Shown: piece after piece, positions 11,721 through 24,359 of the stretch
Numbering within the stretch: position 1 is the first letter of the stretch
How the letters are laid out: every line of letters starts with the position of its first letter
Assembly: GCA_003116995.1 (NCBI GenBank)
Contig: BDSL01000145.1
Location: 124,001 to 188,000, forward strand
Source: Yamagishiella unicocca
Lineage: Eukaryota; Chlorophyta; Chlorophyceae; Chlamydomonadales; Volvocaceae
DNA length: 64,000 nucleotides
Direction of reading: 5' to 3'
Notes under the pieces: generated by a model
The model's input: only the letters and a program-made list of their open reading frames with translations
Database searches by the model: none
Told to the model about the DNA's origin: nothing
Made by a program: the position numbers and the translations under genes

Positions 11721-13237
11721 GATGTGTTCACGATGGCAGCCTGACGTTTGGCGGCATGGGTGTCATACAACTGGGTGCCTGCCGCTGCTCGTCGCGCGAG
11801 TCAGGGATCCCCGCCGACCCTGCTAATGATGGAAGTAAGCGTCCGATGCATCTCCTGCCACAGACGTACCGGTACCTACAGCGTGTGCAGCGTGTTGACG
11901 CACTCACAGCGAGTGCCCTCTTGGTACATGTCGTCTCGCTTTCCGTATGCATGCTAATGGTATACACGTCATGCTCAGGCCCCCTTCCGTTCGCGCCGAT
12001 ACTATTAGGTGTTGCCTAATGGCACGGTCTGCTGGCGCAAGGCATGAGGTGCTAAAGCCCCATGGCTTCTCCTAGCTAGGCCGCCAGGCGGCCAGGCCTC
12101 ACGCGTCATGGGGGGCATGAAATCGTCCTATGCAACGAAATAATACGTAATAATACGTAATAACAATTATAAGACTTCTGGCTTTGATCCTTGGGATGCG
12201 GGCCTCCGCCAGTCCGCCGCGTGCCCGCCCCCTAGGATCCAACGGACGATGCCGTACTTCCTTGAGACGACGCCATTTTCAGGTTTGCCATACACTAGCT
12301 CTAATTGTCGAGAGCTCAAAAGAAGCTGATAGTGCAGAAGTAAGGAACAGAGAAAGTTCCAGCCGTGAGATAGGCATCAAAGCGTTATAGTTGCGACGCC
12401 GTGGACGAAGACACGACTGAGGCACCATGAACAAAATAATTGAAATCATCATTTGCTTCTTGCTTCCGCCTCTCGGCGTATATTTGCACGTCAAGAACTG
12501 CTCGAGAACCGTCCTCATCAACTTACTTCTAACTCTGCTAATGTGGCTTCCGGGTAGGCTATTCGCTTGGTTTTCGCGCAATTGCGTGTAGTGAAAGTTA
12601 TGCGACGTGACAGTTCCAAGTGGAGACGCATGTAGCCAGGTGTAGCTGACTTCCCTCCTGTCCCTGCTTCAGGTTTCATCCACGCATTAATGGTAATTGG
12701 CGTTTTGAAATGCTGAAGAATCCTCATCTCGGAACGGTGCTAAGGGCACAGAACCGAACCGAACCTGATAGGCAAACAGGCCAACGCCGGCTCTCAGTGG
12801 GCAATCATGCCAACGTCGGCTCCCAACGTCAAGGGCAACGTGTGGCCCCACATTCCGAAATGATCACAACACCAAATTGTTATGTCTAGTTTTCATGATT
12901 TGCCGTGACGTGGCGTTCAAGGACCACTGCCTGTTGAGGTGCCCTGTATATATAGTCGCCTAGTGGATATAGATACAAAGCCAGTTGACGTATCGAAATG
13001 TCGTGGTAACGGGATGCAGCGTTACACCTGTGACGTACACCTGCGACGATGAGTTTGACCCGTCACCGCTGACCTACTACACCCGATTCCGTGCGTGTGC
13101 GAAGGATTTCTGTGATATTTGTCAATAGAAGTGATTCGCAAGGTGGTGTATGCCTGTTGGTTGTGTCTCAAAGCAACTACCAAAGGGAAGTGTAATAACT
13201 ACTAGCCGCTTCAACCTCCCGTTGTCTGGATCCATCT

Positions 13238-13374
13238 GGATCCCCGTGAGTCACGTAGTGTCCCCCACGCCCGGCCGGTACTACATCTTAAGGAAGCACA
13301 GACGTCAGCAACGCAGCGAGGTCTGCGACCGGTCGGTAGGCTGGCTTGGCGCGCGCCTCACGCAGCACGCACTT
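13238..13374 (-). pseudogene. Truncated duplicate of the NDC1 3' end
   Basis: This segment aligns with 14272-14405 over about 135 bp with only scattered changes (shared blocks include CAGCAACGCAGCGAGGTCTG). On the minus strand it reads CVLREARAKPAY...DLAALLTSVLP followed by a stop, matching the last ~25 residues of NDC1 plus about 50 bp of 3' UTR. Homology stops abruptly at 13374 and no other NDC1 exon lies nearby, so it is a non-functional partial copy about 1.03 kb downstream of the gene. Confidence 0.85.
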
Positions 13375-13962
13375 GTCGTGACGAAGTGCCGGCTTTGGCG
13401 ATTCTGCCCCATGACTACCGGCCAGCTGATCGCACTGAAAAGGTAATGCTCGAGATGGTATATATCGGACTCGAGTGCTGGTATAGCAGCGCCGATCGGC
13501 TTACAACCGTGGCTGTCGTACATGATCACCCTGTCGTACTGCTGACCGAGTTGTATCGAGCCGCCGCTGCGTACGGTCGCGCCAGCACTGTCTCAATCAC
13601 ATACTGTGCTCACGACACACTCAGGACGACCGGTGCAAGAAAACGGGCGTTGCCGGTCCATGCAAGCGGCTGAGGACAGGAGTGCCGTCCGTGCATGTGG
13701 AAGGGGACTTGCTGGCAGGATCAGGGGCGATCACCTTCTGGTTTACACCCAAAAACCTCTCAAGCTGTGGGTGACACAGCTCTCGTACTTCACCTGTTCA
13801 TTGCATTCACAAGCCCAACAGACATGACCCGATATCCCCGCTGCGCTGGTGGAAGCTGCTCATCCTTGCTCATGTCCAATCGCCCTACATTCCCTTCTGC
13901 AAAATGATGCAAACACAGCCGACAAAGGAGGATGCGATACGGGGTAGAGCTTGCTGGGAGAT

Positions 13963-13967
13963 TTACA
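13963..13967 (-). terminator. Candidate TGTAA poly(A) signal, NDC1
   Basis: TTACA on the plus strand is TGTAA on the minus strand, about 355 bp past the NDC1 stop codon. Confidence 0.35.
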
Positions 13968-14321
13968 GCAGGTCGACTCCGTATTGCTCGATCGGTAACT
14001 TGCGCATAGATCACGCGACGAAAAATGGCCACACTTCATGTAAACCTGTCGTCGCTAACCTAGCACACCTGATTTCGCGCAAGCTACGAAAACCTCTTGA
14101 AATTCGTGAGTAATAACCAGACCCCAAAAGCAACGGTGGTTTGATACAGACGTTGATATGTTCCCACAAAGAGTACCCCGGGACAGCTCCGCTCATGATC
14201 TAACCAGTAATGGACTGTGCCATGTCATACCCAGCTGCACCCCGTTATCCATTCCCACCTCCCATCGTCCGCATTCCCGTGAGTCAGCCATATGGCGTTC
14301 CGAACTTTCGGCCGGTACATC

Positions 14322-17300
14322 TCAAGCAAGCACAGACATCAGCAACGCAGCGAGGTCTGAGACCGATCCGTAGGCTGGTTTGGCGCGCGCCTCACGCAGC
14401 ACGCACTCCCGCAGCCGTTCGCCGTACACTAGCGCCAGCCGGTTGACACAGTTGCGTGCCACTGCCTCCAAGGCAAACGCCACCTCCTCCACTGGCTGCA
14501 GTGTAATGTTGGTGACGCGCCCAGCAATGGCAGTGCTCACAAGTCCCACATGCCGCGCCAAACGCTCTAGCGTAGAAGTGTGCCGCGAACGGGTGGCCGT
14601 CTGTTCACAGACGGGTTGGATGGTAGCAAAAGAGGCCAAGGGTCAAGCTATGCAAATCAGAAAGCTGCGGTAGCGATGACATATCGTCATACCAGGTTCG
14701 CGAACACATGTCAACGAATGCCTCAGCAAATGTTTTAAGCACTCACCAAGATGCACGGAATGCAAGTTTGTCAGTTCGAAGTGTGTGCAAAGCACGACGT
14801 CCTTGGCAACTTACAACAAATTTGGTGTACTGCTGCAGCGCCAGGACGACCGATAGAAGCCCCAGCGCGATGTCCGGAAGGGCCGGCTCACACAGCAGCA
14901 CCACGCCATAGCGGTCCTCGCCCCGCTGCGCGGCTACGGTCAGACCGCACAACCCGCGCAGACACCAGCTTAGCCTGCGTGTTTTCACAACAAGAAGCCC
15001 ACATCAATATGTTTCCCAATCGAGCAAAGAAACAGAGACCGATGGTAGGGGAAGCCCACGGCGGACATGTAGAGCGGCATGAAAGGATGGTTCCCTTCGC
15101 AGAGAACGCTGGCTGAAATTGTGATAGCCGTTGGACAATAATCACCGACGTGCATATGGCTGCCAGCCAGGTGCGTTGAGAGGGCTGCGCAACTTGATTG
15201 AGCTTTTCCCCTGCGCCCAAGCTGTAGATTCTCACCTGCAGTACTTGCTTCGTACATTCCATGCTGCTAGGTCCTGCTCCCGACTGACAACACGCAGACC
15301 GGTGCTAGGCGACATGCGTAGCACGTTCCATCGCACCGTTGCTGCGGCGGCAGCAGCGGCCGCGCCCGCGACTGGCCGCGCGACTGCTGCCGCCTCGGCT
15401 GCGCGCGCAGACGAAGAAGGAGGTTGGGCGGCATCAAGATGCTGCATACGTAAGGCGGTGGTCCAAGACGCGGAATCGCGGACGAGTGCACATCTCCCAA
15501 ATCCAGCAGCTCATGGGGCCGTCAAAACGTCCCCCACTCGCACTGCTCCTGTCCTTCCAGATTGACACGTGCCCCAAGACTGTACCACGCAGACACCGTA
15601 GCGACCGGCCCCCCCACCAGCCCCGAACCCTTCCACGCCGTCGGCAGGCTGCTCCTCGCACCTGCCGCCGAGGGCAGCGCCGCCGCAAGCGCCTGGGTGA
15701 AGTCGCGAACCTCGCCCAGCATGAGGTTCGCCAGGGGCCCCCAGGCCGCACGGCCGCTCTCGTCCGCGAAGATGGCGGCCCTCCGCCAGGCAGCCTCGCC
15801 GCCTTGGCCTTCCGCTGTCAGCGCCAGGTCCAGTAGCGCCAGGTCCTGCGTGGGCAGAGAGATCGTGCTTGGGTGGGGGGTGCTGCTGGTAGTAACGCCG
15901 GTACGCACGGGACAATGCGGACAAGTTGGCATGCATGGCAATGAGCGCCTGGCAACGTTTGCCACGAGCATTCGCCCCCAAGGGACTCGAACACCCGAGT
16001 GCCCATCGCTAATCCACATGCATTACATAAAACCGGCACTATCGCTCCTCCGCCTCCCTACACCGGACCGCCATCTGGTTCGTTCAAATTCCGTGGAGGT
16101 TGCCCCCAGGACCCCACCCTACGGTGCATCCTAGGACCGGACGACCAGCATAGGGTCGTCAATCCCCGCTGGTCGCCGCATGGTCCAGGACGCCTAAATA
16201 ACGAGACACACGCCGTTTCCTTGCTCGGACTGCCCGAATACTAGGTGCGCTTGCGTCAGGCAACAAGGCTCCCGCCCACCTGCATGATGGTGTTGCTGCC
16301 TGCCAGCTCCGCAAGCAGCGGAGCGTTCGGGTCCGGGTCCCCCAGCGTTGCAAGCTGCAGGCGCTCGCTAAATACCAGCTGCAGCAAGACGCCGCCGAGC
16401 GCCCATCCGAGAGCGCACAGCGTCCCGGCCAGCGCCCAGCCGTACAGAAGGCGCGGATTCAGCAGCAAGGACTGCCGGGCGGCCACGGATAGGACCACGG
16501 CCGTCGTTGTGGAAGAAGCGGCAGTCAACAGCACTGCAGGCGTACATAAACGGCCACAGGAAAGCGGAAGAAGCACTGTAAGCGGCGCTAGATGCTTACT
16601 CGGTAGTTCAGGGGAGTATTGAGCTGCAACCTAACTTATCCATTTTAATGATGCCCTTATCAGCCCGACCGAATGCTTCATTCATGCATATGTGTCGGTG
16701 TTACGGGTGTGTTAGCATGAGCAAGTCCTGGAGCAAGGAATTTAGAAACCCATTTCGCATCCCATTGACAAGGTGTAAGGTTGTGGGTTTCTGCCCGCCA
16801 GCTTACCGAAGGGGATTCTCTCCTTCAGGCGGAACCACCGGTGCCTCTGCAGGGCGGGATAGTTCAAGACATCGCAGCCCCTGCATGGAAAGCGTTGCGC
16901 AAGAAAAGACAACGATGTTCTTTCGTGCGAGCCCTAACATGGACTATGGCCTGAACTATGCGTGCCTGCGGATCCTGGGCGGCTCAGCACCATGGTCGCC
17001 TACTGGGTTCCCTGAAAGTTCGAAGTCTACCCTGTGAGGGGGCCCGTGGTGGACACGTTGGGTTTACAGCTCCACGTTCCCTTGCCCCCACAAACCTGAT
17101 GAACCTCACCCTGACGGCCACCTATGCACAAACCTGATGAGGTAGCTGCAGGAGTAGCAAATGCCCAGAAGCACGCCGAACCAGAGGCTCCAGGCGCTTG
17201 TGGCAGGGCCCCCCAGCTTCAGACGCGGGTAGAGCGCAGCGTACGCGACAGCGGACAAAATGTTCGCACCAAAGAACGTCACAGTTGCCACCAGATGGTT

Positions 17301-17633
17301 CCATGTCCGGCCACGTGCAATGACGCGGGTGAGAAAAAGGGAAATCCATGTCCTGCCATGGATGCCCAGTTTAGCAAACGTTACTGGCTCAAACTCATTG
17401 GATGAAAGGACAGCTCGGTGGCCCAGAAGAGATGCCACTTGAAGGCTATACAGGAAGATATGCGTGAGTGCCCCAGCCGGGCGAAACAGGCTGCCGATAC
17501 CGGGGGGAAGCACGAAAGCAGCGAAAATGAAATTTGCAATACCAATTGCAGCTGCCTGCCATACAAGCGCTCCTATTAGCTTCCATGTCAAGGCTTCCGG
17601 GTTCGCAGCCGCTCGCGGTCCAGCCGGCGGCAT
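14322..17633 (-). CDS. NDC1: Nucleoporin NDC1 (transmembrane nucleoporin)
   Basis: Seven exons in transcript order: 17633-17110, 16880-16807, 16575-16280, 15845-15662, 15398-15236, 14974-14815, 14600-14322; 559 aa, phases consistent throughout. The N-terminal third has about six hydrophobic segments (e.g. LIGALVWQAAAIGIANFIF, FGANILSAVAYAALY, SLWFGVLLGICYSCSYLI). The cytoplasmic part carries NDC1 signatures: ALQRHRWFRLKERIPF after the membrane helices, DLALLDLALTAEG, and GEDRYGVVLLCEPALPDI near the C-terminus. NDC1 anchors the nuclear pore complex in the pore membrane and helps insert new pores. Uncertain points: the exon 3 acceptor (another lies 42 bp further in, same phase), the exon 5/6 junction, and the exon 6 donor (T before GTAAGT). 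Confidence 0.85.
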
Positions 17634-18559
17634 TTTTATTTTGCTAAGGAAGGGTTGCAGACGAGATATCTAATGTTCTCCGCATTATAACAGTGTAACT
17701 CATGTGCACATAGTGCCATATGAAATTATCTAGCCGAAAAAGTTTGTCCAATCAGCTTGAAATTTGAGCGGGAGGCATGGGGGGGCCCCGGCAGTGGAGA
17801 GACTCCATAACGGCAACCAACTAGTCCTGAGTTCTCAAACAAACTATCGATTCGAATTCTAGAAGCTATAATAACCTGCGAAGCACTACAGTCAGGCTTT
17901 GGAAACGCACGCATTCCCACCTTGCGACGGGTTGCTTTGAGACATCAGAAACTTCGTATTTGCGCAACCTATAACCGTGTATGCACTAGATAGATAGCCG
18001 TGTATGCACTGCATCGGCTGGTGGCTAAGACGACACGGGGGGGTGCACCCGTCGCAGTGACATCCCTGCTGGTGCCGCGGCTCTGATCGCGCTGGTCTCG
18101 CGCAGATGCAGCAGGATAGACCTTTACGCAGTGTCATCAACACGTCATCGTCACTGGGTTACGCGCCCTTGGCCAGCACATACCCAGCGGTCAAGCACGG
18201 GACCACCCAAAGCGCAGTACCTCCGGACCCAAAGGTAAGTCTACCACATCGTCAGAGATGAGACGAGGCGTTGCGTACAAAGGGGGTGCAGTTGCGTGGC
18301 AGGGGTCCTGGGGTCCTCGGCACGTTGAGATGCCAGCGTTACCCCTGACGAACTGGGTTTGAGGGCTTCCCTGGTCCTCCATTCCGCGCGCCGTCCGTTC
18401 TTTTCAGCTTAACGCCGATTTCCTCCTTAAGTTGCGGCCAAGCGCACGTTTGCTGCCACCAACACAAGCGTGCGAGTGTGCTCTCGTCCAGGCGTCCACC
18501 GACGGATACGCGACTCGTCGCACCCGCTTTCTGTTGCCACCTGGCAGGCATCGGCGGCC
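17634..18559. promoter_or_regulatory. Divergent NDC1/DONSON upstream region
   Basis: The 926 bp between the two start codons has no supported gene and must contain both promoters and 5' UTRs. It includes a small duplicated phrase (CCGTGTATGCACT at about 17972 and 17998) and an AT-rich block around 17640-17750. No TATA-like element can be assigned with confidence. Confidence 0.45.
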
Positions 18560-21500
18560 ATGGCGCACATGGGCCACCTTCAGCATCACATGAACCAACC
18601 ACCCACGTCAGACGCGGGCGCGGGCGGCCCCGCAGCCAAGCGGCCGCGCGTGGAGGACGTCCTACATCAGCATGCGCCTCGTGAGCAGCTGCTGGTTTCA
18701 GAGCTGATGGGCTGGCGCAGCAGCAGCCAGGAGCCGCAGTCCACGCTGGGTGGATTTGTGGGGGCCGCGGCGCCGAGCGGGTACGTGCGGGCGGGAGTAG
18801 TGTGGTGAAGGACGGCGTGCAGGGGGGAGGGAGAGCGGGCTGCACCGCACGAGGGTTGCGTCTGGGTCGGGTTGGCGCCTCGTCAAAGGCGGAGTATGGG
18901 AGTTAGGAAATGGGTCGGTTTTAAACTGCAGTTCCCGGGAAAAGGGGTGCAGGATGGCTGTTGCGGCCCAAGCGATGCTTGGTAGAATTTCCGCCTCGAG
19001 CAAGGCTGCTTCACGGAGGTACCTGTTGTTGGCTTCTGCGATGACGGCGATGACTGTTCACTGTCCCTATAGCATTTGACGCGTCGGCGTCACTCCGTGC
19101 AAAAGCGGTGCACCGGATGCACACGGCAGCCACCAAGCCTTGGCCACCCTAATGCACCTTCCGCCCATGCATGTACGACAGCTCCACCGACTTTCGCGCG
19201 CTGTTCGCTCGCCAACCGTCACAACAACAACCCGCGCTTCAGCGGTGAGTGCGTGCCGGCGGGGGTGGCCAGGGCAGGTGGGTGGGGTTCGTCTGCTTGA
19301 ACGGGTTTGGCGCGCGTCGTAAAGAACAGCGGGACATCGCATCAATTAGAGATCCGGCATCATGGGGCGTTCATTCGGGTATTGTTGGGACCGGTGTGAA
19401 CGCCGTTGTGCAGCAGCCCCCGTTGGGCAGCCGCTCGAGCCATTCAGCTAGGGTGGTGGTTTCGGAGCGGCCCAACAGTCGACTGGGAGTCCCCGCTTGA
19501 AACATCCGCCCACGCCCTGGTGCTCCTGTTCACCCTCCTACCTTGTGTGCCACCCGGCCCGCCAGTGCCCCGAGTGCAGCGACCGGCGGGTTCCGCACGT
19601 TCGCGGACGTCGCCACTCGACCGGCAGCGGGACCAGAGGACGTCGGGCGACAGGACGTGGTGAGGCGCGTGTGCGTGGGACCCTGCTGGGGGATACGGAT
19701 CGGGTTTACTGGCTAGGAGGGACGTGCTTGCCTGCCGTCCGTATCCGTGTGCCTGCGCACTGTGGCGCCCAGCAGGCCGCCAGGTTGTTCCTCATTCGTG
19801 CGCCTCCACCCCCCTTGCATGTGGTGTGCCCAGCCGTTGCGCCTCCGCCCCCCCTTGCATGTGGTGTGCCGAGCGAGCTACAACTACACCAATGCCGCAA
19901 TGCCTTGAGGGCAGCCGGGCAGCTCTGCAGTGTGGGAACACGCTGCGCATCTTGCTCATGTACATCTGATGCCTTGCTGCATGTAATAACGCGTGCGAAC
20001 GCGCCGACGTTAATCTTAATTAATATTTCGCCCGTGTCTGCTTCACGCCTCCAGCTGGGCCTTATGCGGGCGGCTTACAACTCCGCCAGCGTCACAACTT
20101 GCTCAGGACTGGGCCGCACCGCTTCGCAACATGCTTGGCCCGCGCCAGATGCCTGGGGGCCGATTGCTGCCGCCACCGTTGATGGGTTCGGGCCTTCGGG
20201 CGCCGCTGCCGCCGGCGCTGCCACTGCTGGTGGGGCCCTGGATGACTTGGTTCCGGAGCAGCTTCCCTTGGACTGGGGGATCAAACGCAGCCTTACCTTC
20301 ACCAGCAGCACGCGCTTCACAGTCCACGACCGGGCGCAGCAGGCGCTACCGCGGACACGTGAGTGCAGTGCGGGACGTAAGGGAACGGGGAAAGGCGGCG
20401 GGAGCTGTGAAAAAGTGTGGCGGTGGGGGTGGGTTTGTCGGGAAAGTATGACGGCGCACAGCAGGCCGTCGGGCGGATGGATCCTTGCAACGGAAGTCAG
20501 GTTTACGGCAATTGGGTAATCCAAATATGCTGCGTCTTTGTTGCACGTCCCCGCTTGCAAGTGTGGGCAATGAGTGAAGGGGCACAAGCGGCCGCTCCAG
20601 GGGAGGGTATCTCAGCATTTCTTGACATCATCAGCAAGCATGGAAGCTGGTACATGCGTACGAAGTCATGGGGCCGATGACGAGCCACGTCGGTGGCTGC
20701 GTTTCCTCACCGGTCCCAAGGCTTCTGGTGGTTTGAGGGCGCCTGCAGAGCCGGCCCCAACCACTCAATCACCGCCTGCGTGCCTGCTCCCCTGGGACGC
20801 TACTCCGGCCGCCTGGAGGGCAGCAGCTGAGGCGTTAATCAACACGAGGCCGCTGCCTCTCCCCTTTGCTTGCGCTCAGGCTGGCGGGCAATGCAGAACG
20901 TCATCAACTGCGACCTGGAGTCGTGCGACGACGAGGTGAGGGGGCACGCGGCGTCAGAGCGTTGTACCGGAGGGGTATGAGAGGAGACCCGTGGGTCGGC
21001 ACTGAACCGTAAGACCGGAAGAGGGGCAGGTCAGGGCGGCGTCCACCTGGGAGCCGGTACACGGTCATGGCAGCATGGGCGTGCGGTAGCTGTAGCGCCT
21101 AGTTGCGGCTGGCTCACATAGCTCGCTTCCCTTCTTACCCAGCGCTAATCCGCACAGCACCTCACTGCGTTATAGAAGGCCCATACCAACGCGATCCTCA
21201 GGTCGCCTCTTCCTGTTCATCAACGCAGCTCATTCCCTTGTGCTGCCCTTGGGCCTCCTTCCCCCTCCACTTCGTGGCTGGTACGGGTAACAGATTGTCC
21301 GGTATCTAGCCTGCCAGCTCAGCTGGCGCCACCCAGAGGTATCGATGGACGCAGCCGCACTGGCGGCGGCCAGGTCCGCAGGGTCCACCGCCGCTGGCGG
21401 CGGCGGCGCCGTCAGCAGCGCCGCCGCGGGTAGTGGCGGTGGTGGCGGCGGCAGCCTACTAGCCCAGCGACTAGCCACGTGGCGGAGCGCGCTGCGTAAC

Positions 21501-23507
21501 CTGTACGGCACGTACCGGGGGGGCGACTGCAACGTGTTCTACGTCATCAACTCGGTGCGTGGCGGCCGCCCCCCCTAGCTCAGTCCCCTAGCTCAGTCCC
21601 TAGCTCAGTACAGCGCTCTTGACGCGCAGGCGTGTGTGCTCCCAGGACACAATCCTCTCCTGTGGAGCGTTTCTTTCGTGGTAGCCATCCACGGCATGAA
21701 AGCCCTGACCCACATCGCGTTTCTTATTACTTAATCAGCACAGCTTTCCGCGCGTGGATGAGTTTGGGAATTGTTCAAGTCAAACTCCGGAGCCAACTCG
21801 GCTTTGTTGACCAACACAAATCCCCGTCGCTCGCAGGCGGCCCGCAACCCCTTCGTCGCGCTCTTCACGAACAAAGGGGTGCGCAGCTGCGGCGAGGCGT
21901 GCGCCCTGGTGTCGCAGTCCAACCGCGCGCTGCGGGGGCGGATGCTGGCGGCGGGGGTGCCCTTCACCATGCCACTGGAGAAGGCCAGCGGGGCCGCTGC
22001 AGCGGGTGGCGGCAAAGCGGGCTACGAGGCGGGGCAGCCGGCGCCTGACGCAATGGACGAGGCCGCGGATTCCGAGCTGTGTGACGAAGGGCCGCAGGTG
22101 CGTGGCACCACGTGATGGCAGCGGCAGCTGCGGGGGCTGAGATCAGTGGAGTAGAGAGCAACCACCGGGCTGACACAGAAGGAATACTGTTTTCAGCCCC
22201 GATCTCCTGAACCCATCGCATTATGGCCTTCATCGTATTCATAGCTGGAGGGAGTTTTGAGCGCGCTTCGGGTGGGGATGAACGTGCCTCAGTCTAGTCA
22301 CATACGCTATGCTGGCGGGCAGCAGCGCGTGTCTTACCAGGACCTGGCTGCAAGCCCGCACCGCCGTGGGTGCTCCCACGCTAACTGAAGCTCCGGTCCT
22401 AAACGATCGGCGCAGGCGGGCACGTCAGGCGCCGCGGTGCAGGTTCCCGGCTCGACGGTACCGGACAACAGCCGGGAGTCGCTGCTGCTGCTGCGAGGAC
22501 CACGCGCCGTTCACGGGCTGTACGACTTCTTGATGAACGAGATGTCGTACCCGGGACTATCGGTCCGCATGGCCGGCGGTGGGGGCGCGGGTCCGGGCGA
22601 CGAGTTGAGCGACCTGCCGCTCCTGATGGCGCCGGCACCGTTCGAGGGTGGGGCCGTATGCCGGCCATCAGTCAAGGTTGGTGGCTTGCCGTAAAGGTTG
22701 TTGGGCGTGCGTTGAGGTCAATAGGACCGCACAACGGTTAATCAGGTTCGCTGGGTTGTGTGAGGCCATTCGAGACGGGGTGCAATTCTGAGCCACACGC
22801 AAACTGGTGACAGCCTACGCTGACAGGATGACAGGATGAGACACATCCTGACAACCTACTGTTCCGCCCAACACACTTGATGCCCCCCCCCACACACAAA
22901 CACCTCTTGCGTCCACCCGATTCCACTCCTGTCAGTCCAGTTAGCATGGCTCCACGAACTTCCCCGAACCGCACGCCGCAACGTCTAGCGCGAATGTTTG
23001 CCGTGGATGCGACGGCTTGCGGCTCATGACTTGCCCTTGGCTCTCGTCCTGTCACCCGCGCAGACGATCACCATGAGCAGCAGGCCGGCAGGCGACAACG
23101 CCGCTGCTGCCGGCGCCGCCCTGATGGTATCAGCTGGTGCCGGCTGCGGCGGCGACCTGGACTCGGCCTCCCTGGTCCACGTGCTGCAGGTGGCCGGGCC
23201 GCTGCCTCCCTGGACTGTTCGCCGCATGTGCGCGGCCATGGCGCAGCTACACCCAGGCGGCTACAGCGCGTCCCTGGAGGCCGAGCCTTGCAGCATCCCG
23301 CTGAACAGCAGGGTAATAGAGTCGCGGGCAGGCGGCGAGGGCGACGCTCCCCAGCAGCAGCAGCAGCTGCAGCCCATGTTTGCGCACGGTGGCGCAGTGA
23401 CGCTCGAGGAGCTGACGGCGTGGCAGCAACCGGTGGCGCTGCCGGGGGGCCGGCCGGTCAAGGGGGTGACGTGTAGCGGCGCGCGTAGGCTCGGTGTGCG
23501 AGTGTAG
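18560..23507 (+). CDS. DONSON: DONSON replication-fork protein
   Basis: Nine exons: 18560-18780, 19182-19244, 19566-19659, 20055-20358, 20880-20935, 21294-21554, 21837-22097, 22416-22676, 23064-23507, all in phase. Family blocks appear in order: LPLDWGIKRSLTFTSSTRF (like human LPLDW..LFTSS.PF), SWRHPE, LATWRSALRNLYGTYRGG.CNVFYV, FVALFTNKGVRSCGEACALV followed by GRMLAAGVPFTMPL, RESLLLLRGPRAVHGLYDFL, and LMAPAPFEGGAVCRPSVK. DONSON is needed for CMG helicase assembly and fork stability in the nucleus. The N-terminus is variable with KRPR, a possible nuclear signal. Glycine- and alanine-rich inserts enlarge exons 4 and 6. The 3' end is unsure: either the frame stops at 23505-23507, or a donor at about 23466 (GGG|GTGACG) joins a 32-codon exon at 23950-24048. 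Confidence 0.87.
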
Positions 23508-23518
23508 AGGAGGGAAGG

Positions 23519-23774
23519 GTGCAGGGGAGGGCAGCCGGCTGGTCGCCAAGGTGCAGGGGAGGGCAGCCGGCTGGTCGCCAAGGTGCAGGGGAGGGCAGCC
23601 GGCTGGTCGCCAAGGTGCAGGGGAGGGCAGCCGGCTGGTCGCCAAGGTGCAGGGGAGGGCAGCCGGCTGGTCGCCAAGGTGCAGGGGAGGGCAGCCGGCT
23701 GGTCGCCAAGGTGCAGGGGAGGGCAGCCGGCTGGTCGCCAAGGTGCAGGGGAGGGCAGCCGGCTGGTCGCCAAG
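23519..23774 (+). repeat. 32-bp minisatellite, eight copies
   Basis: Eight exact tandem copies of a 32-bp unit (begins GTGCAGGGGAGGGCAGCC), followed by a broken ninth. It starts 12 bp after the in-frame DONSON stop, so it is in the last intron or 3' UTR. The unit is not a multiple of three and cycles through all frames, giving spurious ORFs on both strands. Confidence 0.95.
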
Positions 23775-24354
23775 GTGCAGGACGTTCACTTCCCATATAT
23801 ATGCCATAAGCATGCATGCAGTAATCATTGCGTGCGCGTGAGCTCTTGCGCCTGCTTCGGACAAGCTATTCTATTGTGCGGCGGGCCCTGTAGCGCTCGC
23901 CGCTCGTCCCCTCTTCTCGAGGAAACATGTGGGCTTATTTTTGTCGCAGAGAGCGCCTTCGTTGGGCGAACGGACAGTTTGGAGAACGGCAGGCCAGCTC
24001 GGGCTCCGCATGAAGTCCACTGTTGGGTGCATGGACGGCTTGGGGTAAGGGCGGCTTGCTGGGTCGCCTAACAGAACAGCTGAAGGGTGCCTGGCGAAAC
24101 CGGGCAGCTTGCTGTGTGTTGTTGGGGGGAGGCCGAGTGTACGCGGCAACAAGGTACGTATGCGTAACCGACAACTGCCACACTGTGCGATGCTTCTTGC
24201 TGGTACCGCATGTGGCTTTTTGCCCTGTTACCTGCCGACGGATATGCACATGATGTACGGGTGTCGGTTGCGTCTCTGCCTCCGCAATGGCGCTACCGGC
24301 TTGTCATGGGCCGATAAATATGTCGTACAGATTCCTTTCCAATGGGAATGAGTT

Positions 24355-24359
24355 TGTAA
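24355..24359 (+). terminator. Candidate TGTAA poly(A) signal, DONSON
   Basis: First TGTAA downstream of the DONSON coding region, with a second near 24462. Use of either places 23950-24048 within the transcript, which would fit a final coding exon there. Confidence 0.45.

Larger units (their letters stand above)
9084..14321. other. Gene-poor interval
   Basis: Apart from the 3' end of the EF-hand transcript, one dispersed-element copy, the degenerate glycine-rich region and the truncated NDC1 duplicate listed separately, no frame here gives a convincing exon series. AT-rich stretches lie at about 12130-12170 (short TAATACG repeats) and 12860-13130. The interval 13968-14321 is the probable NDC1 3' UTR. 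Confidence 0.5.

Noticed and set aside
14985..15257. Additional NDC1 exon in the interval between exons 5 and 6
   Set aside because: Frames are open but contain no NDC1-like sequence. Exon 5 (ending with two spare bases) joins exon 6 in phase without it, though a short missed exon remains possible.
15960..16030. Possible tRNA on the minus strand (GTTCGAGTCC resembles a B box)
   Set aside because: No A box at the right distance and no acceptor or anticodon stems can be drawn; it lies in an NDC1 intron.
16078..16095. GTTCAAATTCC resembling a tRNA T-loop on the plus strand
   Set aside because: No upstream A box or cloverleaf.
20417..20680. Extra DONSON exon between exons 4 and 5
   Set aside because: Exon 4 (phase 1) joins exon 5 (20880) directly in frame with family-like sequence. 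The open frame here adds nothing recognisable.
23519..23774. CRISPR-like regular repeats
   Set aside because: Units are perfectly contiguous 32-bp tandem repeats with no spacers, in a eukaryotic genome.
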